Origin: Neocallimastix lanati (nom. inval.)
Lineage: Eukaryota; Neocallimastigomycota; Neocallimastigomycetes; Neocallimastigales; Neocallimastigaceae
Length of the DNA: 41,553 bases
Direction: 5' to 3'
Assembly: GCA_016946835.1 (NCBI GenBank)
Contig: JACVTC010000191.1
Coordinates: forward strand, 196,501 to 238,053
The position numbers and the translations under genes were made by a program. Shown here piece after piece: positions 1 through 14,143 of this stretch (within the stretch, counting starts at the first letter, position 1; each line of letters starts with the position of its first letter). The notes under the pieces were generated by a model. It was not told where the DNA came from, made no database searches, and was given only the letters and a program-made list of their open reading frames with translations.

Positions 1-520
1 TTTTTCAAAAAATTACTAATATTAGCATGATTTTTCACCAATTGACCTATTCACTACCTTATTAGTAAGGATACAATTATTTTCACTATCACTACCATTA
101 ATATTAATATTCTTATTTTCACTATCAACACTATATTATTTCTATTATTGTTATTATTAATACTATTATATTCTTCCTTGCTACCATCCTAATCAGTTCT
201 TGATTCTATATTATTCCTATCGGTGACAACCACAGTATTTACATTACCATTTGATATTGAACAATATTTGTTAATTATAAATAATTTTTTTTTTAATAAA
301 GTTTCTCAATATTCCTATCAAAATATTTTTCATTTCATTCGTAATTCACAGGAAAAAGATAGCATTACCTTTAAAAAAAAACTAATATTCCAAAACGAAC
401 ACCAAAGATTACTATTTTTTTTTTTATTTTATTTTATAACAAGAAGGTCACCTTTCTGAACAAGTCATCTTATAATCATTTTGGCCCAGCTTTTTTTTTT
501 TTTTTTGGCAATTACCAACA
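1..520. other. AT-rich low-complexity DNA, no gene seen
   Basis: This stretch holds imperfect TTA/TAT/ACT repeats and T-tracts. Small open frames (for example 223-459) are rich in F, N and I and have no recognisable motif. I see no supported gene here. Confidence 0.6.
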
Positions 521-939
521 TCAAATTAATATTCACACCTGGCACGAAGTACCCATTGGAAACCAAATGTTATATTATATTCAGGATACTTAAATTTTTT
601 TTTTTTTCTACAACTACTACTACTAAAGCGAGATTCACTCTTCGTAGAAATAGATGATGATCCTGTATTATCAATATGCCTTATCAGTAAGACGTTGACG
701 CTCTTGATTAGGTTTGGTATTTCGGGAATACCTATCAAATAATAGCTCAAACGAACTACTTATGTTAGGTATTGTGCTAATTAAGAATTCCGCCCAAGCC
801 CACAATTTTTTTGGAACAGATGACTCAGATGAACCTTTGAAAAGTAGTTCATTTAATTGTCTCTGTTCCCTTCTCTATCGAAATGTAGCTCATTTAAAGC
901 GAAAGTTCCACCATCAAGAGGGAACAAAGTATATATAAT

Positions 940-1473
940 GATTGATATAATCATCAAAAATTAGAAATAGAGTCATCGGATGAAAGAGGATTTAAACACT
1001 CTAATCTTCCTAACGAACAAAACATAGAAACATAGAGATTCATCAATGAAATTTAAAGAATTCCATCTAAAAGATGCAAGAGCATTGCATTTAACAAAAA
1101 TCAAAATGTTCAAAAGATTGGATTACCTTCGCCACCACAGGGGCAAGTCTTGAGACAATCTTCTGAAACTCTACCCATTCCCATTCTAATAGCAATAGTA
1201 GTATTGTATTCATAACTACAGTGTAAAAAAAAATATATATATATAATCCACGAAAACCCTAAATTGAATTGGGAAATATTTTAAGCTAAGCATTATTATA
1301 ACTTTATTATTTTGAGAACTGGTTACTATCGTAATTTTTAACCTTTAATCCCTTGAAATTTGGAAACTGATTTCCAGTAAAATTAATGTTCGAATTCTAG
1401 CCGCTCTAGATTTGTTTGAGCAAAGTAGAGGAGAATAATAAATAAACTTTACTTAATAACAAAGGATTGAAGT

Positions 1474-1510
<37 letters not shown>

Positions 1511-2189
1511 TATATACAATAAGGAATAAATTTTATTTGAAAAGAAACGTGTAGATGAAAGAAGGGAATTTTCTAACTTTAAAATGCATGGGAGATATAA
1601 TGTGTTCTGATAAAAGAATTATCTGAAAAAAAAAATACCTAGATAAATATAACTAGAAACTTTAAGGAATAGAATTCATTCCTAAATAAAAGGTTGGGTC
1701 ACTATAATTTGGAGGAGATTAGAAGTTAGTTCATTGGTTTTATAACCATAGTTGCACATTTTTTCAATACCAAAAGTCATTTCATTTTAAATTAGCCCAT
1801 TTATGTACCTTTTTTTAAAAATAATTTTTCTAAATTTTTTTTTTTTTTTTTTTGCACTCAGAGCAATGAGTGAGAACAACATCATCAGCAAAGAGTCCAC
1901 CACAACACTTTTTTTTTTTTTTTTTTTTTCAATACTAATACTATACTTTTCACAGTTTATTTAGTATATCATTGATGAATAAATTGAATAAGATTGGGAG
2001 ATAATGGACAACCTTGACGTACACCTTTTCTTAATAGGAAATTCATTTGATAACATTTGAAGAATAAATCGAGCACGTGCTTTCGATGAAGTATATAAAT
2101 TAATAAAGAAAATCAAAAACATTTACCACGGACTCCAATTATGATATAATTTAGTTAGTAAGAATGTTAAATATAGGAATTGAATCATA

Positions 2190-2238
<49 letters not shown>

Positions 2239-2470
2239 CTAAAAAAGCTAAATATGTGAAATTTCCTTTGGAATTTACTTCTTTGGCAAATTTCTCAATG
2301 ATAACACCCCCGTTCATTATTGGGAGTAATAATTTCAGTATTAATGTTATCAAACGAATCTGTATCAGTTCTTTCACCGGGAGGTGAAAATCCATGCCTT
2401 TATCATTTTGACGTCGACGCTCTTAGCAACGGTAGATTCAATAGAATTCAACGGAATACCTTTTCATCAT
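940..2470 (-). pseudogene. Decayed LINE (non-LTR retrotransposon) reverse transcriptase and C-terminal region
   Basis: Reading the minus strand from high to low coordinates gives, in broken frames, successive landmarks of a LINE polymerase. First is a YLAFLDLKK segment followed, after a long T-tract, by AYDSIP (2190-2260), which is RT motif A (DLKKAYDS type). Next is KGVRQGCPLSP then NLFINDI (about 1965-2040), the LINE-specific block. Then GLFADDVVL (about 1870-1905) is the catalytic xADD box. Further on, about 1115-1170, lies a Cys-rich DCLKTCPCGGEGNP segment followed by H and C residues, like the C-terminal zinc-knuckle region of LINE ORF2. The frame is interrupted by frameshifts, stops and T-tracts of about 15-41 nt, so it cannot make protein. 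No endonuclease domain or ends were found. The family assignment to LINE is firm and the clade is not known. Confidence 0.75.
2193..2233. repeat. 41-nt T-tract inside LINE RT motif A
   Basis: An uninterrupted T-run (A-run on the coding strand) splits the DLKK and AYDS halves of motif A. It probably grew by slippage from the AAA/AAG lysine codons of the original gene. Confidence 0.7.
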
Positions 2471-2519
2471 CAATCTAAAAAAGATCGATAAATTAATGGT
2501 ATTTACGTTTGTTAGAAAC

Positions 2520-2940
2520 TCTGCAATCCCCCATAAAATATATACGAAATAGTCGACAAAGTTGAAACTTTGTTTGAAAAAAAAATATTGTCAATTAATT
2601 GTCTTTATTCCCATATCATCATTAAGTTTAAATTTTTTTTTTTTTTTTCATATAATTGAATGCCCGCCCGCCCCACCAAAAAGAACACTCAATATAAAAT
2701 AATAAATATTATTATCATAGTCATTTTCTTGAATCTGAAGAAACATCCAAGGATTTCCGTTCAATTATCCATTACAAATTTCAAAAAGAGATCATCTAGA
2801 AAAGGTAAAGACTTATTTTCTGTAATTTTCCAATTTCCAATTCTTTACAGGCAAAGATCCAGTAAGAAAAGCTAGGTACACTAACACCAACAACATGGGA
2901 GGTTAATATATCTAAACACTGATAATTATCAATGAAAAGT

Positions 2941-2971
<31 letters not shown>

Positions 2972-3861
2972 CAATACCCTATATAAAACCTCATATATTG
3001 TACATAAATAGCATAGTATGAAATTAGTTATTACTTTACAAAAGATATTACTTTTCAATTGTTTTAAAAATTATGATTTAATACTATTTTATATTATTTT
3101 ATTTTATTTAATTTTATTTATTTATATATATATTACTTTATTTTTTTTTTTTTTTTTTTTAATACATATTTATATATATATATATCTATTTTAATTATCT
3201 ATTTTTTTTTTTAATTATTTATTTTTTTTTTTTTAATTTATTTTTATTATTTATCTATTTATTTAATTATTTACTTATTTACTTATTTATTTATTTACTT
3301 ATTTATTTATTTATTTAAAAAAAATTTATATTTATAAAATTAATGAATAAATATTTTTAATTAAATAATGTTAATAATTACATATATAATAAATTACTAA
3401 TTATAATAAAAAAATAAAATAAAATAAAATAAAGTAAAATAATATATTTTTTTTTTTATTTTCTATTTGTCTATTTTCTAATTTTATTTGAAATAATAAT
3501 AGAAAAGAAAAGAAAAAAATATATACTTATATAGATATATACATATGTATGTATATTTTGAATGAAGGTTTAATTGAATATATAATATAATTTAAAATAA
3601 AAAAATAAGATAAAACAAAATAAAATTAAATAAAATAAAAATAAAATATAAAATAAAAAAAAAAATAAAAATAAAAAATAAAAAATAAAGTAAATAAAAA
3701 AAATAAAAGAAAGGAATATAAAATTTATATATATACATATAAAATATAATATATATAAATATATTTATATATAAATATAAAAATTAAATAAATTCTTAAA
3801 TTTTATTATTATTATCATTATTAGTATTGTTGTTATATAATTATAAAATTATATAATTAAA
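2520..3861. other. AT-rich intergenic DNA
   Basis: Mostly A/T homopolymers, TTTA/TATA microsatellites and AAATAAA-type repeats. A short GC spot (cccgcccgcccc near 2662) opens a 71-aa frame with no motif. Nothing else is supported. Confidence 0.6.
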
Positions 3862-4902
3862 TTAGGGTGCATTAATTATCTTATTTTTTCTTATTAATAT
3901 GGGATAAATGGATGAAAACATTATTTCAACGACTTCATCCTTGGCCTCATCAAAAATTCCTACTGTTGGACATGTATTCATACCATTAATAATATTTCTA
4001 ATTTTGTCTCCTGATATATTTACCACTGCAGAGCCATTGAAATCAATAAACCTAATTTTTTTTTTTTTTTTTTTTTTTTAATATAATATTTATTTTAATA
4101 AAATATACATATGTATATATATATATATAATTAATAAGTTAATAAATTATATGAATCAGAGAATATAATAATAATAAAAAAAATAAAAAAAAATAAAAAT
4201 AAAAATAAAAATAAAACAAAAACAAATAAATTTAATTATAATAATAATGATAATAATGTATTAATGGGTTGAAAATAAATAGTTAAATAAATAAATAAAA
4301 TATATATATATATATAATATGATTATTATTATTATTATTATAAATATATTAGATGAGTTACATATGATAAAATGAAATATAATAGGGTAATATTTCTTTT
4401 GGAACTTCCATCAGAGGATCATAGGAATAACCATCCATGGATGAACTCGAAAAGGATTGAAGTTGTTGTTGATAATAACTTTCAAAATCATATTGTGATA
4501 GTATTCTTTCATCCCCTAATTCTTTTGCTTTATTATATTCTAATTGATAATGATAAATCATTTTTTGTAATATTTGATAATTTTCCCAAAATAAAACATT
4601 TTCAACAGAAAATTCTTTAATGGCGATTTCTCTTAATTCGGCAACTAAAGCTGTTGAATTTAAAACCTTATAAAAGTATTGTATTGAACTCATTGGCTAA
4701 TAAAATCATAATATAAATAACATATGTTGTATATATATATTTAATATATATATATATAATTTTTTTTTTTTTTTTATTTTATTTTTATATATTATAATTA
4801 TATAATTAATAAACATAATAACAAAATATATATATATAGTATTATATATTAATTGTTATTAATAAAATCATTTATAATTTATAATTTATAAATTTTTATA
4901 CT

Positions 4903-4942
<40 letters not shown>

Positions 4943-4968
4943 TTTTTTTTTTTTATTATTTTTTTATT

Positions 4969-4999
<31 letters not shown>

Positions 5000-5318
5000 T
5001 GTTTTAACTTACATCATAGATAAATTCTTTACTAAATGTCTTTGCCTTATAATATTGAATTACGGGTAAGGTAATAGAAGCAAATAACATATAGATTGAG
5101 ACGACAGTAAAGAGCATTTTACCACCTTTCGTAATTTCAAATAAGGTTAAAAACATCTTAGGAGGAGTTTTTAAGATATTTTTTTCACCATATTTACTGG
5201 AGGCTTTGACTTGAAGAATGACATTTATTATGTTACTTATGGTAATTAAAATAGAAACACTAAGACATTCAAACTATTCAATATAATATATGAAAATAAT
5301 AATAATAATATAAATAAT

Positions 5319-5354
<36 letters not shown>

Positions 5355-5407
5355 GAAATATTAGTGATAAAATAATATTAATAAATGGAATAATAATTAT
5401 AAGATTA

Positions 5408-5444
<37 letters not shown>

Positions 5445-6147
5445 TTTATAATATATATATGATATTACTAAATATAAAAATTATTACATATTATTATATA
5501 TCTACTATATTCTATAAATATTTTATTACCTTTGCTCCATATTTATTAACATCTTTGATAAATATAAGTAAACCAGTATTTATAACACTTAATAAAGTAT
5601 AAATAAAACCGTAAATTTGGACAACAATAAATAATTCTCTTCCTTGGTTATTTTTCAAGGCAATCATGGCATCGTCAAATTTGAAAAAACTATTCCATCA
5701 AAATTAAAAATAATTGAATAATGTAAAATAAAAAAAAAAAAAAAAAATAAAATAAAATTATATTATATATAAAAATATAAATATATATATTAAATTAAAT
5801 TAAATATTATAATTAATATTTATTAGTAATATATAAAAGAAATGAAATTCTATTAAAATATTATAAACAAAAAAGTATAAAAAGAAAAATAAAAAAATTT
5901 TTTAATAATACTTACGGGCATTTATTTAACATATTATCACCAAAAATATAAATAAAAAATGTTGCAAGTATTGATATTATCTTTAAAAAAAAAAATAAAT
6001 AAAAAATAAAAAATAATATAATAAAATAAAAAAAAAAAAAGTAAAAAATAATATATATATTAATATACAGAATATCAATATTAGAATATTTATAATAATA
6101 TTTTAATTTTAAACTTTAATTCTATTATATATAAAAGAATGAAAGAA

Positions 6148-6183
<36 letters not shown>

Positions 6184-7824
6184 TATAATAATATATTTTT
6201 TTTTTTTTTTTTTGATAATTACTGTTGGAATAATGACAATAGCTGCAATAATTTTATTTATTCTTTTTGTAATTTTTGGTAAATAATTATTTGGTTCAAT
6301 GGTACTACTGAATATTACATTACTATGATTATCTTTTGCTCTTCTACTCTTAACCGATGAAACTATTTTTGTTTTTATTGATATAATATTTATATTTATA
6401 ATAAGTATGTATTAGAAAATTGAATATAAAATAATAGAATGATTTATTAATATTAATACAATTATTTAAAAATAATAATAATTTTTTTTTTTTAATATAC
6501 CCTTTTAAATATATTTTTATTTATATTTATATACCTTTAAAAATATTGAAACGATAAAATAAAATTATTCGAAGACTTCTTGAATAAAAACTATATCAAT
6601 TTAAATTTATTTTTTTTTATTATTTTTTTTTTAAATATATATATATATATATATAATATAAAAATATTTAAATTTATATTTTTATTAATTATTATTAATT
6701 ATTATTAGTAACTATAATTATTATTAATTACTAATTATTATTAGTAATTATTACTATTGTTATTATTAATTGTTTTTTTATTCAAAAATATTTATTAATG
6801 ATAATATATATTGAATTTAATATATTTATATAAAAAGTTATTAAATTTATTTACATAAAATTGACAAGAGGATTTATAATATTGGCACTGAAAACAGAGA
6901 CTATGATAATAATATTTATTCAATATAAAACAATATAATATAATAAATATATATATAAATTAATACATTTTAAAACTAATTAACTTTTTTTTAAAAAAAA
7001 AATATTATAATAACAATAATACTTACGGAAACATGGTACTGGAAATATTTGAGGTATCTTTTTTTTTTCAATTAAAATTAAAATAAAGAAAATAAAATAA
7101 TTAACACATATATGTTATTTTGTTTTCTTTGCTAATTTTTTTTTTTTTTTTTTTTTTAAATGCTTTTTGTAATTTTTATTTTAATTATATTAATAAAAAT
7201 ATATATATATTAACTTACAAAGCTAATGAAAATATTTATGAATAAAGCAATACCTCCAGCAAATGTTAAAGAAAAATTTCTTTGATGAATTATGTAAGAT
7301 TGACGTAATTTATAAAATCTATAATAAAAGATAAATGATATTATAATAATATAATATATATAATATTAATAATGTTTTTTTTTTTTTTTTTATAATATAT
7401 ATATATATATTTTTATTTTTTATTAATATTTGTAAAATCTATTATTTTTTAATAAATGGATTGATTGATAGAAAAGAAGAATATTTTATTACAATGTTAA
7501 GGAGGTAATAGCAAAGATATTAAAAACTATAAATATTATTTTATAAAATATTCTTTCAATTTTATATTCATCATTGTTTAAAAACCCCTTTTTCAAATAA
7601 GCATTATAATAATCTATTGAAGTTTCGGAAGTATCAAATATAGATCTCTATATATTTAGGTTATTTAATATCATTAATAATTATAATTATAATAATAATA
7701 ATAATAATAAATGCATATATATATATTTATATGTATATATTTAAATAAATAATATTTTTTTTTTTTTTGTAGTGATAAATTTCTATTAAGAAATATAAAA
7801 TAATTTTTTACATACTTTGAGCAT
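3862..7824 (-). CDS. 7TM-RGS protein, paralogue A (12 exons)
   Basis: Spliced membrane receptor-like protein of about 515 aa with a C-terminal RGS domain. Exons, 5' to 3' on the minus strand: 7824-7816, 7647-7493, 7318-7219, 7057-7027, 6900-6855, 6590-6535, 6362-6223, 5980-5916, 5689-5530, 5273-5013, 4696-4362, 4051-3862. All introns are GT..AG and the exon total is 1548 nt, divisible by 3. Seven hydrophobic segments lie in exons 2, 3-4, 4-5, 7-8, 9, 10 (start) and 10 (end). The last two exons form the RGS fold: ENVLFWENYQ matches the conserved EN..FW contact motif, and FIDFNGSAVVNI and FDEAKDEVVEIM match later RGS helices. RGS domains speed GTP hydrolysis by G-alpha, and the 7TM-RGS layout is known from plants and fungi. 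There is no long N-terminal ectodomain or signal peptide, so the ligand is unknown. The 9-nt first exon (MLK) is the least certain part. It is a paralogue of the gene at 11829-15298. Confidence 0.85.
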
Positions 7825-8328
7825 TTTATTATTATTAGTAATATTATTTTTATTTTAGTAGTTATTTATATATATTTATATATATATATTTTATCCCTTT
7901 ATTTTTTCTTTATTAGTATTATATTGTAAAGTATTCACTTTATTGTATATCAATTTGAAATTTTTTTTCAAAGTTTCTTTGAATTTTTATTTATATTTTT
8001 AAAATTTCCTGTTTACTTATATAAATTTTATTGTATATATTATAATTACAATTTATTTTTTATAACAAAATGAAATTTCGTTCATCCAGTTTTTTAATTA
8101 ATTTAATATTCATTTTTTAATGAAAATATTGTAATATATATATATTATTATTATTATTATTTAAAAAATATACATAAAAGGGTATAAAATTGAGTTTTTT
8201 ATATATATTTATTATTTTAAAAATATATTTTTTTAAAATGTAATTTTAAAATTTTAAAAAAAAATATTGTATGCTTTTAATTAATGTAATATTTATAATA
8301 TATATATATAATTCTTTTTTTTTTCCTT

Positions 8329-8624
8329 CATATAAAAAATGATATATATAAAGAAATTATTTATTAAATCTCTATAAAGATTAATAAAAAAAAAAAAAAA
8401 TCTACTAAATAATATAGATTTATAAATTGTCTTTTTTTTCTTTAAAAAAAAAAAAAAAGATAGTAATAGTAATAATACATATAAAAAATGATATATATAA
8501 AGAAATTATTTATTAAATCTCTATAAAGATTAATAAAAAAAAAAAATCTACTAAATAATATAGATTTATAAATTGTCTTTTTTTTCTTTAAAAAAAAAAA
8601 AAAAAGATAGTAATAGTAATAATA
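8329..8624. repeat. Tandem duplication, two copies of about 149 bp
   Basis: Copy 1 is 8329-8477 and copy 2 is 8478-8624. They are nearly identical and differ mainly in A-run length. Each begins catataaaaaatgatatata and ends with a TAG/TAA-rich tail. Inside each copy TAAATCT and AGATTTA can pair. Confidence 0.85.
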
Positions 8625-9587
8625 ATAATAATAATTTTAGAGTTTAATATGTTAAAAAGAATTATGAAAATGGAAAATTTTAAAATAAAATAAAATAAAA
8701 TAAAATAAAAACTAAAAAAAAAATAAAAATAAAATTTAGATTTTTCTTTTTTAATAAAATAAACTATTGATACATTAATTAAAAAAAAAAAAAGAAAAAA
8801 GAAAAAAGAAAAATTGATATATTAATTCTTAAAACACAAAAATTTTATTATTAAGTATTTGTATTTATTATTTGTTATTATTATTTGTATTTATTATTTG
8901 TTATTATTATTTGTTATTTAAAATTTATATTATATAAAAAAAAAAAATTTAGAAAAAACATATAATTTTAGAAAAGCATAAAATTATTATTTAATTTTAT
9001 TATTTCTTTATTTCTTCTTTATTTATTATATATTATCTATATATTATTATTTTTATTAATTATTATTAATTTCTTTTTCATATCTTCATTATTACAATTA
9101 TTATTACTGTTATTAATTATATATGGTTAAATAGTTCTAAATTTTAATTTATAATAATATTTTTTTTTTCTTGAGTTAACTACTATATATTCTTTTTAAA
9201 TTCGATTTTTCTATTTTTTTTTATTCAATAATCAATTAAAAAAAAAAGGAAAAGGAAAAACTAACAAATAACAATAAAAGTAATAATTAAAAATTATATT
9301 ATTAAATTTTCCTTATATATAACGAGAAAGAGTGGAAAAAAAGAAAGAAAGAAATGACCGAAAAAAAAAATTTAAAATTATTTAAATTTTTTATTTTAAA
9401 AAAATATAAAATTTTAATAAAACAAAAATAATAAAAGAATAAATGATTCTTTATTAATATTTTTTATTATATTTTATATATTCATGAAAATTATGAATAT
9501 AATTTAAAAATTTATATCATTTAAAAATTTAATAATTATTATTTAAATATAAATATATACAATGCATGCAATAAATTTAGAAAGGAA

Positions 9588-9652
9588 ATATTTTTTTCTT
9601 TTTCTTTTTTTTCTTTTTCTTTTTTTTCTTTTTCTTTTTTTTTTTTTTTTTA
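9588..9652 (+). repeat. Pyrimidine tract (CTTTTT)n
   Basis: About 65 bases of repeated TTTTTC units forming a pure polypyrimidine strand. No gene is attached to it. Confidence 0.7.
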
Positions 9653-10310
9653 TTGTTAACATAATATTTAGATTTTATTTAAATATATGTAATTATTGTT
9701 TTTCTTTTTAATGTAACAATATTCATAAGAAAAAATTAATAAATAAAGTTTATAAGTTTTATGACATTGTGACATCCTTTATGAAATATCTGCAATATAA
9801 TACAATACAATTTAAAGAAAAAATAAAAATAAATAAAAAACAAAAAATAGAAATTAAAGCATTATATAGAGAGAGAAAAAGAAGAATATTAAATTAATTT
9901 AAATATTAAATATTAAAGTTTAAATGTTTAAATTTTATTTTAAAACAATTTCAAGAATTTTAAATTAAAATTTAATATTTATTTATAATAAATTTCAATT
10001 ATTATAAAATAAAATTATTATTAATTATTAAATTAATTAATTAATTAATTAATTAAAAAAAAATGAAATAAAGCAATAATAAAGAATCAAATTCATGACA
10101 ATAAAAAAAAAAAAGAATAAATAATAAAAAAAAAATAATAAAAATAACTATTCTTTAAATCGATAAAACAACTTTTGTACTTAGATTAAATGTTACATGA
10201 ATGAAATTTTAAAAATAATTAAAAAAAAATTACTATATAAAGTTTAAAATTAAAAATTAGAAAATCATTTTACAATATAAACTTTATTATTATTACTTTT
10301 TATATATATT

Positions 10311-10897
10311 TCAATTATTTATTATTTATTATTTATTATTTATTTATTATTTATTATTTATTATTTATTATTTATTTATTATTTATTATTTATTATTTAT
10401 TATTTATTTATTATTTATTATTTATTATTTATTATTTATTATTTATTTATTATTTATTATTTATTATTTATTATTTATTATTTATTATTTATTATTTATT
10501 ATTTATTATTTATTATTATTATTTATTATTTATTATTTATTATTATTTATTATTATTATTTATTATATTTATTATTTATTATTTATTATTTATTATTTAT
10601 TATTTATTATTTATTATTTATTATTTATTATTTATTATTTATTATTTATTATTTATTATTTATTATTTATTATTCATTATTTATTATTTATTATTTATTA
10701 TTTATTATTTATTATTTATTATTTATTATTTATTATTTATTATTTATTATTTATTATTTATTATTTATTATTTATTATTTATTATTTATTATTTATTATT
10801 TATTATTTATTATTTATTATTTATTATTCCATTATTTATTATTTATTATTTATTATTTATTATTTATTATTTATTATTTATTATTCCATTATTTATA
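10311..10897. repeat. ATTATTT heptamer minisatellite, about 590 bp
   Basis: An almost pure array of 7-bp ATTATTT units with occasional extra TTA or TTTA units. A variant ATTATTCC unit occurs near the right end (two copies, about 10827 and 10885). Confidence 0.9.
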
Positions 10898-10926
10898 AAG
10901 TTCAATAGATTATATAAGTGTCTTTA

Positions 10927-11011
10927 AAATATTAGGATAAAATTAATTTTTTTTTTTTTTTTTTTTTTTTTAATCTTTAATTAAAAAGATTTAAATTTTA
11001 TCCTAATATTT
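10927..11011. repeat. Perfect 18-bp inverted repeat around a T-tract
   Basis: Arms 10927-10944 and 10994-11011 (aaatattaggataaaatt and its exact complement) enclose a run of about 23 T and an inner AATCTTT/AAAGATT hairpin. It could be a MITE-like remnant or a hairpin on either strand. Confidence 0.8.
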
Positions 11012-11037
11012 GGAAGTAAATTAAACTTAAAATAAAA

Positions 11038-11356
11038 AATTAATAAATAAAATAAATATTAAAAAATGGTAATGATAAAAAATAAAATAAATAAAATAAA
11101 TAAATATTAAAAAATGGTAATGATAAAAAATAAAATAAATAAAATAAATAAATATTAAAAAATGGTAATGATAAAAAATAAAATAAATAAAATAAATAAA
11201 TATTAAAAAATGATAAGGATAAAAAATAAAATAAATAAAATAAATAAATATTAAAAAATGATAAGGATAAAAAATAAAATAAATAAAATAAATAAATATT
11301 AAAAAATGATAAGGATAAAAAATAAAATAAATAAATATTAAAAAATGTTAATGATA
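11038..11356. repeat. 48-bp tandem repeat, about six copies
   Basis: Each unit contains taaataaatattaaaaaatg followed by gtaatg or ataagg variants. Spacing between the atg landmarks is 48 bp, with a shortened last copy. Confidence 0.85.
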
Positions 11357-11701
11357 AAGTATTTTTTATTTATTTATTGTGTTATCGTTATTAATTAATT
11401 ATAAATTTATCTTTAATGAATAAATGTAATTTTTTTTTTTGTAATGTTTTATATAATAAATTTATTTTGTTAATAAATATAAAAAAAGAAAAGACTACTA
11501 TATCATTAATCTAAGTATGAAAAATAAAAAGAAAAAAAAAGGAAACTATATATTATTTTTATTAAACGAATACAAAGATTTAAAAAAAAATTATTAATAA
11601 TAAAAATATAAAATATTAATAAAGTAAAATTAAAAAAATAAATAAATAAAAAAAAAAAAAAAAATATAGAAAATTACTTCTTCTAAATAGTAATGAGAAT
11701 A

Positions 11702-11734
<33 letters not shown>

Positions 11735-11828
11735 AGAAAAAAAATCAATTATTAATATTATTTTATTATTAATTATTATATTAATAATAATAATAATAAA
11801 AACTATTATTATAATTATTATTATTAAT

Positions 11829-14102
11829 TTATCCAATAGTTTCTATTAAATGTTTCTTACTTTTATCTAATAGTATCGGATAAATGGATGAAAACATCAT
11901 TTCTACTACTTCATTTTTTGCATTATCATACATTCCAACGGTTGGATAGGTACACATCTCATTAAATATACGTTTAACAGTTTCCCCCAATAAGTTAACT
12001 ACTGCTGGACTATTAAAATCAATAAACCTATAATTAATTAAAATAAATTAATATTTTTATTATTAACATTAATATTTATTAATTAATTGATTTTTTTATC
12101 AATTTTTTTATTTATTTTTTTATTTATTTTTTTTTATATATTTATTTTTTTTTTCAATTTATTTTTTTTTTTTTTTAATTTATTTTTATATATATATATA
12201 TATATTTATTTATTTTTTTTTATTATTTATTTCTTGTTTATTTTTTATTCTTTTTTAATTTCTTATTTATCAATAAACTTATATATATATTCACTATACT
12301 TACATATAATAAAATGAAGTGTAGTATGGTAAAAGTTCTTTTGGTACAGGCATACTTGGATCATAGGAACTTTCATCTATTGAAGGAGTTCTTATTGAAT
12401 TAGAATGATATAATTGTTGATAATAGTTATCAAAATCATAATGAGCAATATTTCTTTCATCACCCGATTCTTTTGCTTTTTTGTATTCGATTTGATAACG
12501 GGCAACCATTTTTTGTAATAATTGAAGGTTTTCCCAAAAGAGAACATTTTCAACGGAAAATTCCTTAATTGCAATTTCTCTTAATTCAGCAACAAGTGAT
12601 GGTGTATTTAATACCTTATAGAAGAATTGAATAGAACTTAATGGCTAATTATATATTATTTTATTATTATTATTATTATTAAAATAAAATTTAAAATTTA
12701 TTAATAAAATATTATTACTTCAATAGTTTATAATCACTTATTTTCTTTATATATATATATTATTTTTAATTTTTCTTTTTTTTTTTTTTTTTTTAATATA
12801 AAATATACAAAATTTACATCATCGAAATAACCGTTTCTAATTCGCTTTGCATGGTAATAATTAATTACAGGTAATGTAATTGATGTGAAAAGCATATACA
12901 CAGAAACAATAGTAAATAGCATTTTTCCACCTTTTGTTTTTTCAAAAATATCTATATAACCTCTAAGTGGGAATTCATGAGATTTATTCAATTGGCTGTA
13001 AAAACTTTGCATACTACATTTTTTTTGAAGATAAATATCAACTAAATGAATAATAAAAGTCAATATAGATACACTGAGACATTCAAACTTTAATTATTTA
13101 TTCGAAAAATTTTTTTTTTTTTTTGTTTTGTTTGGTTTAAATTTTAATATATAAATTAAAATATAAATAATTTATATGATTATTTTTTTTTTTTTATTAT
13201 TATTTTAATATATAAAAATTTAATTAATAAATATACACATATATATAAAACATTTATTAAAATAAATAAATACATAAATATATATATAATATATATTTTA
13301 TATATTTTATATTTATATATATATTTTTTTATTTATTTAAAAAAAAAAAAAATAAGAATAATATATAATTAATATTATAGACATTTATATATTATTATTT
13401 CTATAAAATTATACCTTCAAACCATATTTATTTGTGTCTTTAACAAAGATGAGCATAACTGCTGATATAAAATTTAATATTATATATATAAAGCTAAAAG
13501 ATTTGATCACAATAAATAAATCTTTTAGATTATTTTGCTTTAAATTTATCAAAGGATCCTGAACTTTAAAAATTCTTAAATAAAATAAAATATATATTTA
13601 TAAATATAAATATATTAAAAAATATATATTAAATTAATAATTACGATATAATAAAATTAAATTAAAAAAAAAATAAAAATAAAAATAAATAAATTAAATA
13701 AAATGATAAAAAAAATTATATTTACGGGCATTTATCATCTCTATACATTTCTTTTGAAATATAAATATATATTACTGCTATAGTTGCAATTAACTATTGA
13801 TTAATAAATGAAACAATAATAAATATTGTCATGACAATATATTATTATTACAATTATTATTATAATTATTATATCATTATTAAATTCTTATATTAAAAAA
13901 TTAGATATAAAAATCAAAAAAAAAAAAAAAAAAAAAATACCGTTGGTATTATGATAAATCCTGTTATAATTAAATTGATTCTTCTTGTTAGTTTTGGATA
14001 AAAACTATTGGGTTCAATTGATCTATATCTTTGACCTTGCAATTTACTAGTATTTGTTTTTTTTCTTTGAGTAATAGTATTCACTTTTATTTAAATTGTT
14101 TA

Positions 14103-14143
<41 letters not shown>

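Larger units (their letters stand above)
7825..11828. other. 4-kb AT-rich spacer between the two 7TM-RGS genes
   Basis: No coding stretch is visible. The spacer holds the tandem duplication at 8329-8624, the heptamer array at 10311-10897, the perfect inverted repeat at 10927-11011 and the 48-bp tandem repeat at 11038-11356, all listed separately. The upstream end presumably contains the promoter of paralogue A. Confidence 0.6.

Noticed and set aside
4372-4620. 82-aa plus-strand frame
   Set aside because: It lies antisense to the RGS exon of paralogue A and has no motif of its own.
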